Assembly: GCA_035494015.1 (NCBI GenBank) | Contig: DATJHJ010000010.1 | Coordinates: 1-6,988, forward strand | Source of the DNA: CADCTB01 sp035494015 | GTDB lineage: Bacteria > Actinomycetota > Acidimicrobiia > Acidimicrobiales > AC-14 | DNA length: 6,988 bases | Direction: 5' to 3' | Shown here: positions 1-5,721 of the stretch, one piece after another | Position numbering within the stretch: the first letter of the stretch is position 1 | How the letters are laid out: every line of letters begins with the position of its first letter | The notes under the pieces: generated by a model | What the model was told of the DNA's origin: nothing | What the model saw: the letters and a program-made list of their open reading frames with translations, nothing else | Databases searched by the model: none | Position numbers and translations under genes: made by a program

Positions 1-953
1 AGGATCTCCGACGGGCTGAGCACGAACTGGGTCTGGCCGGGGCGCTCCAGGTCGACGGCGAGGACCTCGGCGATCTTCTCGATCTCCGGGCCGAGCTTGC
101 GGTTCAGCTTGTAGCGGCCGACACGGGTCAGGTCGTAGCGCTTGGGGTTGAAGAAGGCGTTCTCGAAGTAGGCGCGGGCGGCCTCGACCTGGGGCGGCTC
201 GCCGGGGCGGGCCCGCTTGTAGATCTCGACCAGCGCTTCCTCGCGGGTGGGGGCGAGCTCGCGCTCCTTCTCCCACTGGCCCTCCAGGAAGTCGAAGTGG
301 TTGACGAAGCGCTCGAGGAAGCCGGGGTGGGCCTCCTGGTCGTAGCCCAGGGCCCGCAGGAGCACGAACAGGGACAGGCGGCGCTTGCGGGCCACGCGGG
401 TGCCGGCGGTGACGTCCTTGCCCGGCTTCTGCTCGATGTCGAACTCGATCCACTCGCCCCGGTACGGGTGGATGGTGGCGGTGGCGATGGTCTTGGCGTC
501 CCGGCCGGGCTGGAAGATGACCCCCGGGGACCGGACGAGCTGGGACACGACGACCCGCTCGGTGCCGTTGATGATGAACGTGCCCTTGTCGGTCATCATC
601 GGGAAATCCCCCATGAAGACCGTCTGCTCCTTGATCTCGCCCGTGGTGGCGTTCATGAAGCGGGCGCGGACGAAGATGGGCGCGGAGAAGGTCATGTCCT
701 TCTCCTTGCACTCCTCCACGGTGAACTTGGGCGGCGGGCGCAGGTCCGGGTCGTCGGCGTCGAACTCCAGCTCCAGGCGGAGCTGGCCGGTGAAGTCCTC
801 GATGGGGCTGATGTCCCGGAAGGTTTCGGACAGGCCGCGGTCGAGGAACCATTTGAACGAGTCACGCTGGACGGCGATCAGGTCCGGTAGGGCAAGGACC
901 TCATCGAGGTTGGAGAAAGAGAAACGTTCCCGAGGGGCGGGACGAGTGGGCAA
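1..953 (-). CDS. rpoB: RNA polymerase beta subunit RpoB, N-terminal part (gene runs off the window)
   Basis: Catalytic-core subunit of RNA polymerase; the first 317 codons are present. The translation opens MPTRPAPRERFSFSNLDEV and carries typical beta-subunit N-terminal landmarks: LPDLIAVQRDSFKWFL (about residues 22-37), the very conserved NGTERVVVSQLVRSPGV (about 129-145), HPYRGEWIEFD (about 162-172), and RYDLTRVGRYKLN (about 272-284). These belong to the beta1/protrusion and the start of the lobe (beta2). The rifampicin region and active-site residues lie outside the window. The start is TTG at 951-953: AAGGAG sits at 961-966 with a 7-base gap, and no ATG or GTG in frame fits better. A TTG start explains why an ATG/GTG-only gene search would miss it. 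It is separated from rplL by 703 bases and has its own likely promoter at 1168-1196. Identity is certain; the start is very likely. Confidence 0.97.
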   Translation of the reverse strand, partial: MPTRPAPRERFSFSNLDEVLALPDLIAVQRDSFKWFLDRGLSETFRDISPIEDFTGQLRLELEFDADDPDLRPPPKFTVEECKEKDMTFSAPIFVRARFMNATTGEIKEQTVFMGDFPMMTDKGTFIINGTERVVVSQLVRSPGVIFQPGRDAKTIATATIHPYRGEWIEFDIEQKPGKDVTAGTRVARKRRLSLFVLLRALGYDQEAHPGFLERFVNHFDFLEGQWEKERELAPTREEALVEIYKRARPGEPPQVEAARAYFENAFFNPKRYDLTRVGRYKLNRKLGPEIEKIAEVLAVDLERPGQTQFVLSPSEI

Positions 954-1167
954 AACCTCACTCCTTCGCGGAGACGGTGCGGGTGTGCGGTACGGTGCGG
1001 ATCGAGCGGGGCGGGCAGGCAGGACTGGTCGGAGTCGCTAAGGGTCACAGCCGGGCGCGCGCGGTCAAGCCGGTATAGAAGGACGGCGACACGCGGGGTG
1101 GCACGGCGAGTACCAGAGTAGCTGCAGCTGCGCGAATGGGCAAGCCAGCTTCGATCAAGCTGACAGG
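954..1167 (-). other. Presumed untranslated leader of rpoB
   Basis: If transcription starts about 7 bases past the -10 box at 1168-1173, rpoB mRNA has a leader of roughly 200 bases. Near its 5' end lies a perfect 6-bp inverted repeat (1146-1151 with 1157-1162, loop CGATC), which would form a small hairpin at or just after the start point. The rest is C-rich on the transcribed strand. I see no short upstream gene or known riboswitch in it. The ribosome-binding site at 961-966 ends the leader. The leader's existence is inferred from the promoter call only. Confidence 0.4.
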
Positions 1168-1196
1168 AGGCTATTCGAGAAGTCGTCCCAGGTCAA
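1168..1196 (-). promoter_or_regulatory. Probable rpoB promoter (housekeeping sigma type)
   Basis: Read on the minus strand, TTGACC (1191-1196) is followed by exactly 17 bases and then TAGCCT (1168-1173). This fits the actinobacterial primary-sigma pattern TTGAC-N17-TANNNT. It points at rpoB, 215 bases from the -10 box to the start codon, and lies between the decayed toxin gene and rpoB. An rpoBC promoter separate from the upstream ribosomal-protein genes is common in actinobacteria. It is the best promoter-like match I found in the window; no transcript data support it here. Confidence 0.6.
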
Positions 1197-1197
1197 G

Positions 1198-1211
1198 GGT
1201 TGTGGACAACC
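1198..1211 (-). promoter_or_regulatory. Perfect DnaA-box sequence inside a palindrome, next to the rpoB -35 box
   Basis: The 14 bases GGTTGTCCACAACC (minus strand) form a perfect 6+2+6 inverted repeat. It contains TTGTCCACA (1201-1209), identical to the DnaA-box consensus of high-GC actinobacteria. It ends one base upstream of the -35 hexamer of the probable rpoB promoter, where a bound protein could activate or block polymerase. The sequence match is direct observation. Binding by DnaA, or by a dimeric repressor using the palindrome, is inference, and a single 9-base match can occur by chance. Confidence 0.4.
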
Positions 1212-1291
1212 GGGCGCGGCGGGTTCTGCGGACAGGAACATGGGAGCCACCACAACGCTCGGCGGGGCGCTGGCATTCCCGCCCGCTGGAG

Positions 1292-1603
1292 GTGCCTGCC
1301 TGGTCCGTCGCCATCGTGGTGGCCGATCACGAGCGTCACCTCCAGACGACGGCGGCGCTCGACGGCCGGCGCCTGGGGCTCGCCGGGTTGGCGGTGAATT
1401 TTCCGATCTCACGGTTCCTGAGCGCCAGCGGCACGGACAAGCTGCTCGGCCAGCTCGGCCCGCTGCGGCTGGCCGGCGGCTCGGTGTACGACGCGCTGGT
1501 CGCGGCCGCAGCGGTCGAGCACGGGATGACCCTCGTCACCCGCGACCGGCGGGCCCTGGCCACGTACCGGTCGCTCGACGTCCACGTCGAGCTGCTGGCC
1601 TGA
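1292..1603 (+). pseudogene. Decayed VapC-like PIN-domain toxin gene
   Basis: An open frame on the plus strand, opposite to all other genes here, ends in a clear PIN-domain C-terminus: AGGSVYDALVAAAAVEHGM, then TLVTRDRRALATYRSL. The Asp of VYDA and of TRD match the third and fourth acidic positions of VapC ribonucleases. Upstream, SVAIVVADHERH and LDGRRLGLAG look like the VapC N-terminal part, but the Asp normally found just before this point (V-D-T/A-S) is missing. GLAG then runs straight into a stretch starting LAVNFPISRFL; in relatives about 30 residues, including the conserved Glu helix (like FETFSVLTRLP), lie between. About 103 codons remain against roughly 130-140 in the family. No antitoxin is recognisable upstream. 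The frame stays open to 1136, but those residues resemble nothing. It is probably a dead relic; a divergent small protein is less likely. Confidence 0.7.
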
Positions 1604-1605
1604 GT

Positions 1606-1650
1606 TTTCCGGGCCCAGAACCACCCTGGAGGTACTTCCAGGCCCGGAAA
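1606..1650. terminator. Hairpin between convergent rplL and the toxin relic, possible two-way terminator
   Basis: A perfect 10-bp inverted repeat (TTTCCGGGCC at 1606-1615, GGCCCGGAAA at 1641-1650) encloses a second one (CCTGGA at 1625-1630, TCCAGG at 1637-1642), whose last two bases overlap the outer arm. It starts 3 bases after the relic's TGA and 7 bases after the rplL TAG, so it sits exactly between two convergent 3' ends. No U-run follows on either strand, as is common in high-GC actinobacteria. It could stop transcription from both sides or act as an RNA processing/stability element. Confidence 0.5.
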
Positions 1651-1656
1651 GCCGGG

Positions 1657-2043
1657 CTACTTCAGCTCGACCTTGGCGCCGGCGCCCTCGAGCTGGGCCT
1701 TGGCCTTCTCGGCCTCCTCCTTGGAGACCTTCTCGAGGACGGCCTTGGGGGCGCTGTCCACCAGGTCCTTGGCCTCCTTCAGGCCAAGGTTGGTGAGGGC
1801 GCGCACCTCCTTGATGACCGGGATCTTCTGGGGGCCGACGTCGGCCAGGATGACATCGAACTCGTCCTGCTCCTCCTCGACGGGCGCGGCCTCGGCGCCA
1901 CCGCCACCGCCACCGGGGGCGGCGACGGCCATGGGTGCGGCGGCGGTCACGCCGAACTTCTCCTCGAAGTCCTTGAGGAGCTCGGACAGCTCCAGGACGG
2001 TCATGCCGGCGATGCTGTCGAGGATCTCTTCCTTGGTGGCCAT
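1657..2043 (-). CDS. rplL: Ribosomal protein L7/L12 (bL12)
   Basis: Stalk protein of the 50S subunit, present as dimers bound to L10, that recruits and stimulates the translational GTPases. The 128 residues match the family length. An N-terminal dimerisation domain (ILDSIAGMTVLELSELLKDF, about 7-26) leads to an Ala/Gly-rich hinge (about 34-55, with six glycines in a row), an acidic link, and the C-terminal globular domain with FDVILADVGPQKIPVIKEVR and GLKEAKDLVDSAPKAV. The ATG (2041-2043) overlaps the rplJ TAA by one base, and AAGGAG at 2051-2056 lies 7 bases upstream inside the end of rplJ. This strong site fits the several-fold higher need for L7/L12 than for L10. A hairpin follows the TAG stop. 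Confidence 0.98.
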   Translation of the reverse strand: MATKEEILDSIAGMTVLELSELLKDFEEKFGVTAAAPMAVAAPGGGGGGAEAAPVEEEQDEFDVILADVGPQKIPVIKEVRALTNLGLKEAKDLVDSAPKAVLEKVSKEEAEKAKAQLEGAGAKVELK

Positions 2044-2648
2044 TACTGGTCTCCTTCTTCTGACTCGGGCGTGTCTTGCGGGGGGGTGTCGACTTGGGGC
2101 GCGTCTGCGGCGGCCGGGGGCGCCTCGGACTGGCGCTTCTCGACCAGGGCCGAGAGCCCGTAGGCGAAGTTCCGGGGCAGGGCCTGGAGCAGGCCGGCCA
2201 TCTTCTGGAGGGGGGCGGCGAGGGCGCCGGCCAGCTGGGCCAGCAGCACGTCGCGGGGGGCGACGTCGGCCAGGGCGGTGGTGTCGGCCGCGGTGAGGAC
2301 CTTGGTGCCGAGCAGCCCGCCCTTGATGGTCAGGTTGGCGTTGGTGCGGGCGAAGTCCCGGAGGGACTTGGCCACCGCCACCGCGTCGCCCTCCACGAAG
2401 GCGATGGCCGTGGGCCCGACCAGCATCGGGTCCAGCTCGGTGAGCTCCAGCTGGGCCGCCGCCCGCCGGACCAGGGTGTTCTTGTAGATCTTGTAGTCGC
2501 CCCCGGCGTCGCCGATAGCCCGCCGCAGGGCGGCCAGGTCGGACACCTTGAGGCCGCGGTACTCGGTGAGCAGGGCGGCGCTGGACGACGAGAGGCGCTC
2601 ACGCACCTCGTCGACCACGGCGACCTTCTCTGGTCTCGGTTCTCCCAC
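2043..2648 (-). CDS. rplJ: Ribosomal protein L10 (uL10)
   Basis: L10 anchors the L7/L12 dimers to 23S rRNA and usually represses its own operon by binding the mRNA leader. Family features: the start VAVVDEVRERL (about 9-19), LTEYRGLKVSDLAALR (27-42), YKIYKNTLVRRA (52-63), LVGPTAIAF (76-84), IKGGLLGTKVL (108-118), and the C-terminal L12-binding helix region (about 134-170). At 201 residues it is longer than the usual 165-180; the extra part is a Pro/Ala/Asp/Glu-rich tail (about 174-201) of low complexity. The start is GTG at 2646-2648 with GGAGG at 2655-2659, 6 bases away. It is translated just ahead of rplL, with a one-base overlap, and preceded by an L10-type leader. Confidence 0.97.
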   Translation of the reverse strand: MGEPRPEKVAVVDEVRERLSSSSAALLTEYRGLKVSDLAALRRAIGDAGGDYKIYKNTLVRRAAAQLELTELDPMLVGPTAIAFVEGDAVAVAKSLRDFARTNANLTIKGGLLGTKVLTAADTTALADVAPRDVLLAQLAGALAAPLQKMAGLLQALPRNFAYGLSALVEKRQSEAPPAAADAPQVDTPPQDTPESEEGDQ

Positions 2649-2699
2649 TTCACTCCTCCCGGGGGCGCGTGCCGCGCGAACACTCCGGTGGAGAGCTCA

Positions 2700-2772
2700 C
2701 GCCTCGTTGGGCGGGCCCGGTGAGGGGCCGCTTACGCGTCTTGGCGACGCACCGAATGTCTACGGCGATCTA
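2700..2772 (-). ncRNA. Candidate L10 leader (autoregulatory mRNA structure before rplJ)
   Basis: In the 163-base gap upstream of rplJ the transcript has the layout of the ribosomal L10 leader. GCCGTAGACA starts near 2766. A hairpin of 5 perfect pairs follows (2736-2740 with 2746-2750), then GTAAGCGGCC, a second 5-bp stem (2714-2718 with 2725-2729), and ACGAGGC closing against GCC of the start. The combination CCGTAGAC, hairpin, GTAAnCGG, hairpin, CGAGG is how I know the family. L10, with L12, would bind here to limit rplJ-rplL translation. The call rests on pattern memory, not on a covariance-model score. Confidence 0.6.
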
Positions 2773-2811
2773 TGTGCTGGACAGCCTAGCTCGTTCCCCG
2801 CTCTCGGCCGC

Positions 2812-3546
2812 TCAGGCCTGGGCGCCCGCCAGCTCGTCGTCGAGGGCGCGCATGGGGTTGGGGTCGACCTTGACGCCCGGGCCCATGGTCGAGGACACGG
2901 CCACGCCCCGCATGTAGCGGCCCTTGGCCGAGGCCGGCTTGGCCCGCTGCAGCTCGTCGATGACGGCCCGGAAGTTCTCCAGCAGGGCCCGCCGGTCGAA
3001 GCTGACCTTGCCGATGGGCACGTGGATGTTGCCGTAGCGGTCGGTGCGGTACTCCACCCGGCCGCCCTTGAACTCCCGCACGGCGCGGCCCACGTCGGTG
3101 GTCACCGTGCCGGTCTTGGGGTTGGGCATGAGGCCGCGGGGGCCGAGGACCCGGCCCAGCTTGCCCACCTGGCCCATGAGGTCGGGGGTGGCGATGGCCA
3201 CGTCGAAGTCGAGGAAGCCGCCCTGGACCCGAGCCACCAGGTCGTCGGCGCCGACCACGTCAGCTCCCGCCTCCCGAGCCTCGGTGGCGGCGTCGCCGGC
3301 GGCGAAGGCCACGACCCGGACGTTCTTGCCCGTGCCGGCGGGCAGGCCGACGGTCCCCCGGACGATCTGGTCGGCCTTGCGGGGGTCGACGCCGAGGCGC
3401 ACGGCCAGCTCGACCGTCTCGTCGAACTTGGCCGTGGCCAGGCTCTTGACCAGGTCGACGGCCTCGCCGGGGCCGTGCTGGCGGTCGCGGTCGAACCGGC
3501 GGACGGCGTCGACGTACTTCTTGCTGTCCTTGTTCGTGTGGGTCAT
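2812..3546 (-). CDS. rplA: Ribosomal protein L1 (uL1)
   Basis: L1 forms the mobile stalk that helps release deacylated tRNA from the E site, and in many bacteria it also represses the rplK-rplA mRNA. The 244 residues are slightly above the usual 225-235. Landmarks: KKYVDAVRRFDR (9-20), AKFDETVELAVRLGVDPRKADQ (39-60), the domain II region around FAAGD...AGADVVGADDLV (about 81-104), LGRVLGPRGLMPNPKTGTV (130-148, the family signature), FKGGRVEYRTDRYGNIHVPIG (159-179), and SSTMGPGVKVD (218-228). The ATG at 3544-3546 lies 4 bases after the rplK stop, so the two are read as one unit. Domain order is complete and nothing is broken. Confidence 0.98.
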   Translation of the reverse strand: MTHTNKDSKKYVDAVRRFDRDRQHGPGEAVDLVKSLATAKFDETVELAVRLGVDPRKADQIVRGTVGLPAGTGKNVRVVAFAAGDAATEAREAGADVVGADDLVARVQGGFLDFDVAIATPDLMGQVGKLGRVLGPRGLMPNPKTGTVTTDVGRAVREFKGGRVEYRTDRYGNIHVPIGKVSFDRRALLENFRAVIDELQRAKPASAKGRYMRGVAVSSTMGPGVKVDPNPMRALDDELAGAQA

Positions 3547-3550
3547 CTGC

Positions 3551-3979
3551 TCAGCCCTTCACCGTGAGGCCCATGGAGCGGGCGGTGCCCCGGACCTGGC
3601 GCTTGGCCGCCTCCAGGTCGTTGGCGTTGAGGTCGGGGAGCTTGGTGGTGGCGATCTCGGTGATCTGGGCGTCGGTGACCGTGCCCGCCGCCTCCCGGCC
3701 CGGGGCCGTGGAGCCCTTGTCGACGCCGGCCGCGGCCCGCAGGAGGACCGGAGTCGGCGGGGTCTTGATGACGAACGTGAACGTCCGGTCCTCGAACACG
3801 GTGATCTCGGCAGGAACGACCGTGCCCCGCTGGGACTCGGTGGCCGCGTTGTACTGCTTGCAGAACTCCATGATGTTCACGCCGTGGGGGCCCAGGGCGG
3901 TACCGACCGGCGGGGCCGGGGTGGCCGCTCCTGCCGGGATCTGGATCTTGACGATCGCGGCGACGCGTCGTTTGGCCAT
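3551..3979 (-). CDS. rplK: Ribosomal protein L11 (uL11)
   Basis: L11 binds the GTPase-associated centre of 23S rRNA at the base of the L7/L12 stalk. In bacteria with RelA/Rel it is needed for the stringent response, and it forms part of the thiostrepton site. The 142 residues equal the family length. The N-terminal domain has IVKIQIPAGAATPAPPVG (9-26, including the Pro-rich loop near Pro21/Pro23/Pro24), TALGPHGVNIMEFCKQYN (27-44) and FTFVIKTPP (67-75). The C-terminal RNA-binding domain has GTVTDAQITEIA (99-110), LNANDLEAAKRQVRGTARSM (117-136) and GLTVKG. The ATG is at 3977-3979 with AAGGA at 3985-3989. It lies 58 bases after nusG, and that spacer can fold. Confidence 0.98.
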   Translation of the reverse strand: MAKRRVAAIVKIQIPAGAATPAPPVGTALGPHGVNIMEFCKQYNAATESQRGTVVPAEITVFEDRTFTFVIKTPPTPVLLRAAAGVDKGSTAPGREAAGTVTDAQITEIATTKLPDLNANDLEAAKRQVRGTARSMGLTVKG

Positions 3980-3995
3980 GCGTTTCCTTCTTCCT

Positions 3996-4029
3996 GGTGG
4001 TCCTGGCGGCGCCGGCGGCGCCTCCCACC
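3996..4029 (-). promoter_or_regulatory. Structured leader of rplK, possible L1 binding site
   Basis: In the nusG-rplK spacer the transcript can form two stacked helices: GGTGG (4025-4029) with CCACC (3996-4000), and inside it GGCGCC (4017-4022) with GGCGCC (4008-4013) around a GCC loop. Between them is an asymmetric internal loop, GA on one side and GCCAGGA on the other. Two short helices joined by an asymmetric loop just ahead of rplK is the general form of L1 targets, and L1 feedback on the L11-L1 mRNA is known from E. coli. The folding is visible. The L1 role is inference. Confidence 0.35.
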
Positions 4030-4037
4030 CTGTCTGA

Positions 4038-4826
4038 TTAGAGCTTTGCGACCTGGCTGAACTCGAGCTCGACCGGCGTCTCCCGGCCGAAGATGTTGAC
4101 GAGGACCTTCAGGCGCATCTGGTCCTCGTTGATCTCGGCGATGGTGCCGGTGAAGTCGGCGAAGGGCCCTTCCCGCACCCGCACGCTCTCGCCGATCTCG
4201 TACAGGGCCCGGTGGCGAGCCTTCTTGGGAGCGCCGTCTGTGCCGGTGGGCTGGACCTGGAGGATGCTCTCCACCTCTTTGCGCGACAGCGGGGTGGGCT
4301 TGGCCCCCAGCCCCACGAACCCGGTGACGCCGGGGGTGTTGCGGACCACCCGCCAGGAATCGTCGTCCAGCTCGCAGCGGACCAGCAGGTACCCGGGGAA
4401 CACCTTCTTCTGGACGGTGACCCGCTTGCCGCCCTTGAACTCGATGACGTCCTCCATGGGGATGACGCACTCGAAGATGCGGTCCTCCATGTTCATGGAG
4501 GCGATGCGGCTCTCCAGGTTGGACTTCACCTTGTTCTCGTAGCCCGCGTAAGTGTGGACGACGTACCAGGACCCTGGACGGTCGTACGGGCTCTCGACGG
4601 GAAGCTCGTCCTCTTCGTCCTCGCCCTCGAAACCGGCCTCCAGCAACTCATCCGGACTGAGGACGACATCATCGGCCAGCGTGGCCTCGGCTTCCAGGGT
4701 GGGCTCGGCTTCGTCGGCATCTGCCGTGGTGTCCGCTTCGTCGGCGTCGGCCAGGGCGCCCGGCTGGAAGATCACGTCTTCCGCCTGCTCCAGCGGATCC
4801 CCGATGGGGTCGTCAAGCTCGCTCAT
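4038..4826 (-). CDS. nusG: Transcription elongation/antitermination factor NusG with acidic N-terminal extension
   Basis: NusG binds RNA polymerase to alter pausing and links it to Rho or, through S10, to the ribosome. The core is complete: an NGN domain from about residue 86 (SWYVVHTYAGYENKVKSNL, then VFPGYLLVR at 142-150 and NTPGVTGFVG at 163-172) and a C-terminal KOW domain (about 209-262, with GESVRVREGPFADFTGTIAE). At 262 residues it is far longer than the about 180 of E. coli. Residues 1-84 are an acidic, Ala/Asp/Glu-rich extension with repeated ADADEA blocks and an EGEDEEDE run; extensions of this kind occur in actinobacterial NusG. The ATG at 4824-4826 overlaps the secE stop by 4 bases, with no clear ribosome-binding site before it. 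This suggests translation coupled to secE. Identity is certain. Confidence 0.98.
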   Translation of the reverse strand: MSELDDPIGDPLEQAEDVIFQPGALADADEADTTADADEAEPTLEAEATLADDVVLSPDELLEAGFEGEDEEDELPVESPYDRPGSWYVVHTYAGYENKVKSNLESRIASMNMEDRIFECVIPMEDVIEFKGGKRVTVQKKVFPGYLLVRCELDDDSWRVVRNTPGVTGFVGLGAKPTPLSRKEVESILQVQPTGTDGAPKKARHRALYEIGESVRVREGPFADFTGTIAEINEDQMRLKVLVNIFGRETPVELEFSQVAKL

Positions 4827-5122
4827 TTGAAGAGGAAGATCACGGCTTTGCCGAAGGTCCAGTCCAGGCCGAAGATCAGCCCGGTGAGCAGGACCAGGGC
4901 CAGCAACACGACGATCGAGTAGTTGATGACCTCGGCCCGGGACGGCCAGGCCACCTTGCGCAGCTCACCGCGGACCTGCCGTGCGTACTCCGAGGGGCCG
5001 ACGCGCTCCTTGGTGGCGGCCCGAGCGGCGGTGGGGCGGGGCGGGGCCTCCCGCCGGGCGGGCGCGCCGTCAGCGTCCACCTGCCCCTGCCGCTGCATCA
5101 TTCGTTTCATCTCTCGGTTCAC
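4823..5122 (-). CDS. secE: Preprotein translocase subunit SecE
   Basis: SecE is the essential small membrane clamp of the SecYEG channel. The C-terminal half shows the family's amphipathic helix and signature, EYARQVRGELRKVAWPSRAEV, followed by one membrane segment (about 70-95, INYSIVVLLALVLLTGLIFGLDW). The N-terminal part is a charged, Ala/Arg/Pro-rich cytosolic stretch of low conservation. I place the start at GTG 5120-5122, giving 99 residues that begin MNREMKRMMQRQG, because AGGAG at 5128-5132 lies 5 bases upstream. A GTG 9 codons further up (5147-5149, 108 residues) has no ribosome-binding site before it. The stop overlaps the nusG start by 4 bases. One membrane span is normal outside the Proteobacteria. 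Confidence 0.95.
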   Translation of the reverse strand: MNREMKRMMQRQGQVDADGAPARREAPPRPTAARAATKERVGPSEYARQVRGELRKVAWPSRAEVINYSIVVLLALVLLTGLIFGLDWTFGKAVIFLFK

Positions 5123-5171
5123 AACGACTCCTACATTGACTTCGGCCACGCTCGAGTCGGAAACGAACGGG

Positions 5172-5245
5172 CAGGGCAGGAGGGACTCGAACCCCCAACC
5201 GCCGGTTTTGGAGACCGGTGCTCTGCCAAATTGAGCTACTGCCCT
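5172..5245 (-). tRNA. tRNA-Trp (anticodon CCA)
   Basis: The minus strand folds as a full cloverleaf of 74 bases. The acceptor stem AGGGCAG pairs with CTGCCCT without mismatch, and the discriminator is G. The D-arm stem is GCTC/GAGC. The anticodon stem CCGGT/ACCGG holds the loop CTCCAAA, giving anticodon CCA. The variable loop is CGGTT, and the T arm GGGGG/CCCTC (one G-T pair) carries the TTCGAGT loop. The 3' CCA is not encoded; CCC follows the discriminator. A tRNA-Trp just ahead of secE-nusG is the usual arrangement in many bacteria, including actinobacteria. Confidence 0.97.
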
Positions 5246-5285
5246 CTGCCTCGGCGGGGGCGGGGCCCCTGACGTACGCCCGGCC

Positions 5286-5291
5286 AGGATA
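5286..5291 (-). promoter_or_regulatory. Possible -10 box for tRNA-Trp/secE transcription
   Basis: TATCCT on the minus strand fits TANNNT and lies about 40 bases ahead of the tRNA 5' end, a sensible distance. No convincing -35 hexamer is found 16-18 bases upstream, where the anti-sigma 3' hairpin sits. It is a weak call. The tRNA could instead be cut from a longer transcript. Confidence 0.25.
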
Positions 5292-5297
5292 GCCGAG

Positions 5298-5311
5298 CCC
5301 CGTCGGCGGGG
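5298..5311 (-). terminator. Short GC hairpin after the anti-sigma gene
   Basis: A perfect 5-bp stem (CCCCG at 5298-5302 with CGGGG at 5307-5311, loop of 4) starts 14 bases past the anti-sigma stop. There is no U-run. It may weakly terminate or protect the rpmG-sigma-anti-sigma message ahead of tRNA-Trp. The stem is short for this GC content, so chance is possible. Confidence 0.3.
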
Positions 5312-5325
5312 TTACCGGGGGCGGT

Positions 5326-5721
5326 TCAGCTGGCCAGGCGGACGCGGCGGTGGCGGGCCCGGCTGGCCAGGATGGCCCCGGCGGCACCGGCGGCGGTGGC
5401 GGCGGCGATGCCGCTCACGTAGGCCACCCGCCGGCCACTGAGCAGGTGGTGCATGGCCCGGCGCTCGCCCGCGGCCTCGATGGCGGCCAGGACCTCGGGC
5501 ACCAGCCCGGGTGCAGGCTCGAGAACCTCGGTCCGCAGCTGGTGAAGGGTACGCAGGAGGCGGCGGTACTGGACCAGCTCGGCCTGGCAGCGCAGGCAGG
5601 CGGCCACGTGGCGCTGGACGTCCAGGTCGGCCACGTCGTCGCCGTCGACGATGCCGGGCAGCGCATCGGCCACCTCGTCACACGTCACCCCGTCCGTCCC
5701 GAAGTATCGGCTAGACCGCAC
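5326..5721 (-). CDS. Zinc-binding (HxxxCxxC) membrane anti-sigma factor, partner of the upstream ECF sigma factor
   Basis: This 131-residue protein would hold the neighbouring sigma factor inactive at the membrane. The N-terminal half has the anti-sigma zinc-finger pattern: Cys14, then His38-VAA-Cys42-LR-Cys45 (HVAACLRC), within a helical domain that runs to about residue 65. A middle helix-rich stretch leads to one likely membrane segment (about 99-119, VAYVSGIAAATAAGAAGAIL) and a short basic tail (RARHRRVR) with no periplasmic domain of any size. The start is GTG at 5719-5721 with AGGAG at 5729-5733, 7 bases upstream. It overlaps the sigma gene by 11 bases, so the two are co-translated. The HxxxCxxC type includes redox sensors such as RsrA, but whether this one senses thiol stress is not shown. 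Confidence 0.88.
   Translation of the reverse strand: MRSSRYFGTDGVTCDEVADALPGIVDGDDVADLDVQRHVAACLRCQAELVQYRRLLRTLHQLRTEVLEPAPGLVPEVLAAIEAAGERRAMHHLLSGRRVAYVSGIAAATAAGAAGAILASRARHRRVRLAS

Noticed and set aside
1040..1068. Second rpoB promoter from TTGACC at 1063-1068 (minus strand)
   Set aside because: The only -10-like partner, TAGCGA, is 22 bases away and lacks the final T, outside usable spacing.
1136..1291. N-terminal 52 codons of the plus-strand frame that leads into the toxin relic
   Set aside because: Residues are Arg/Ser/Pro-rich and match nothing. The rpoB promoter and DnaA-box sequence lie here, so it is probably open by chance.
1240..1300. Possible AbrB-type antitoxin remnant starting at an ATG near 1240
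   Set aside because: A faint TTxLGGALAFPPA resemblance to the AbrB/MazE start is too weak and short to support a call.
2782..2790. TAGGCT -10-like box ahead of the L10 leader
   Set aside because: No -35-like hexamer lies 16-18 bases upstream; such 6-mers are expected by chance.
2548..3567. 339-residue open frame on the plus strand opposite rplJ-rplA
   Set aside because: Its sequence is the antisense reading of L10 and L1 codons, rich in Gly/Ala/Val/Asp/His without domains. Both minus-strand genes are certain.
4650..4760. Short tandem repeats on DNA level in the nusG 5' region
   Set aside because: They follow from Ala/Asp/Glu codon repetition in the acidic extension and show no array-like structure.
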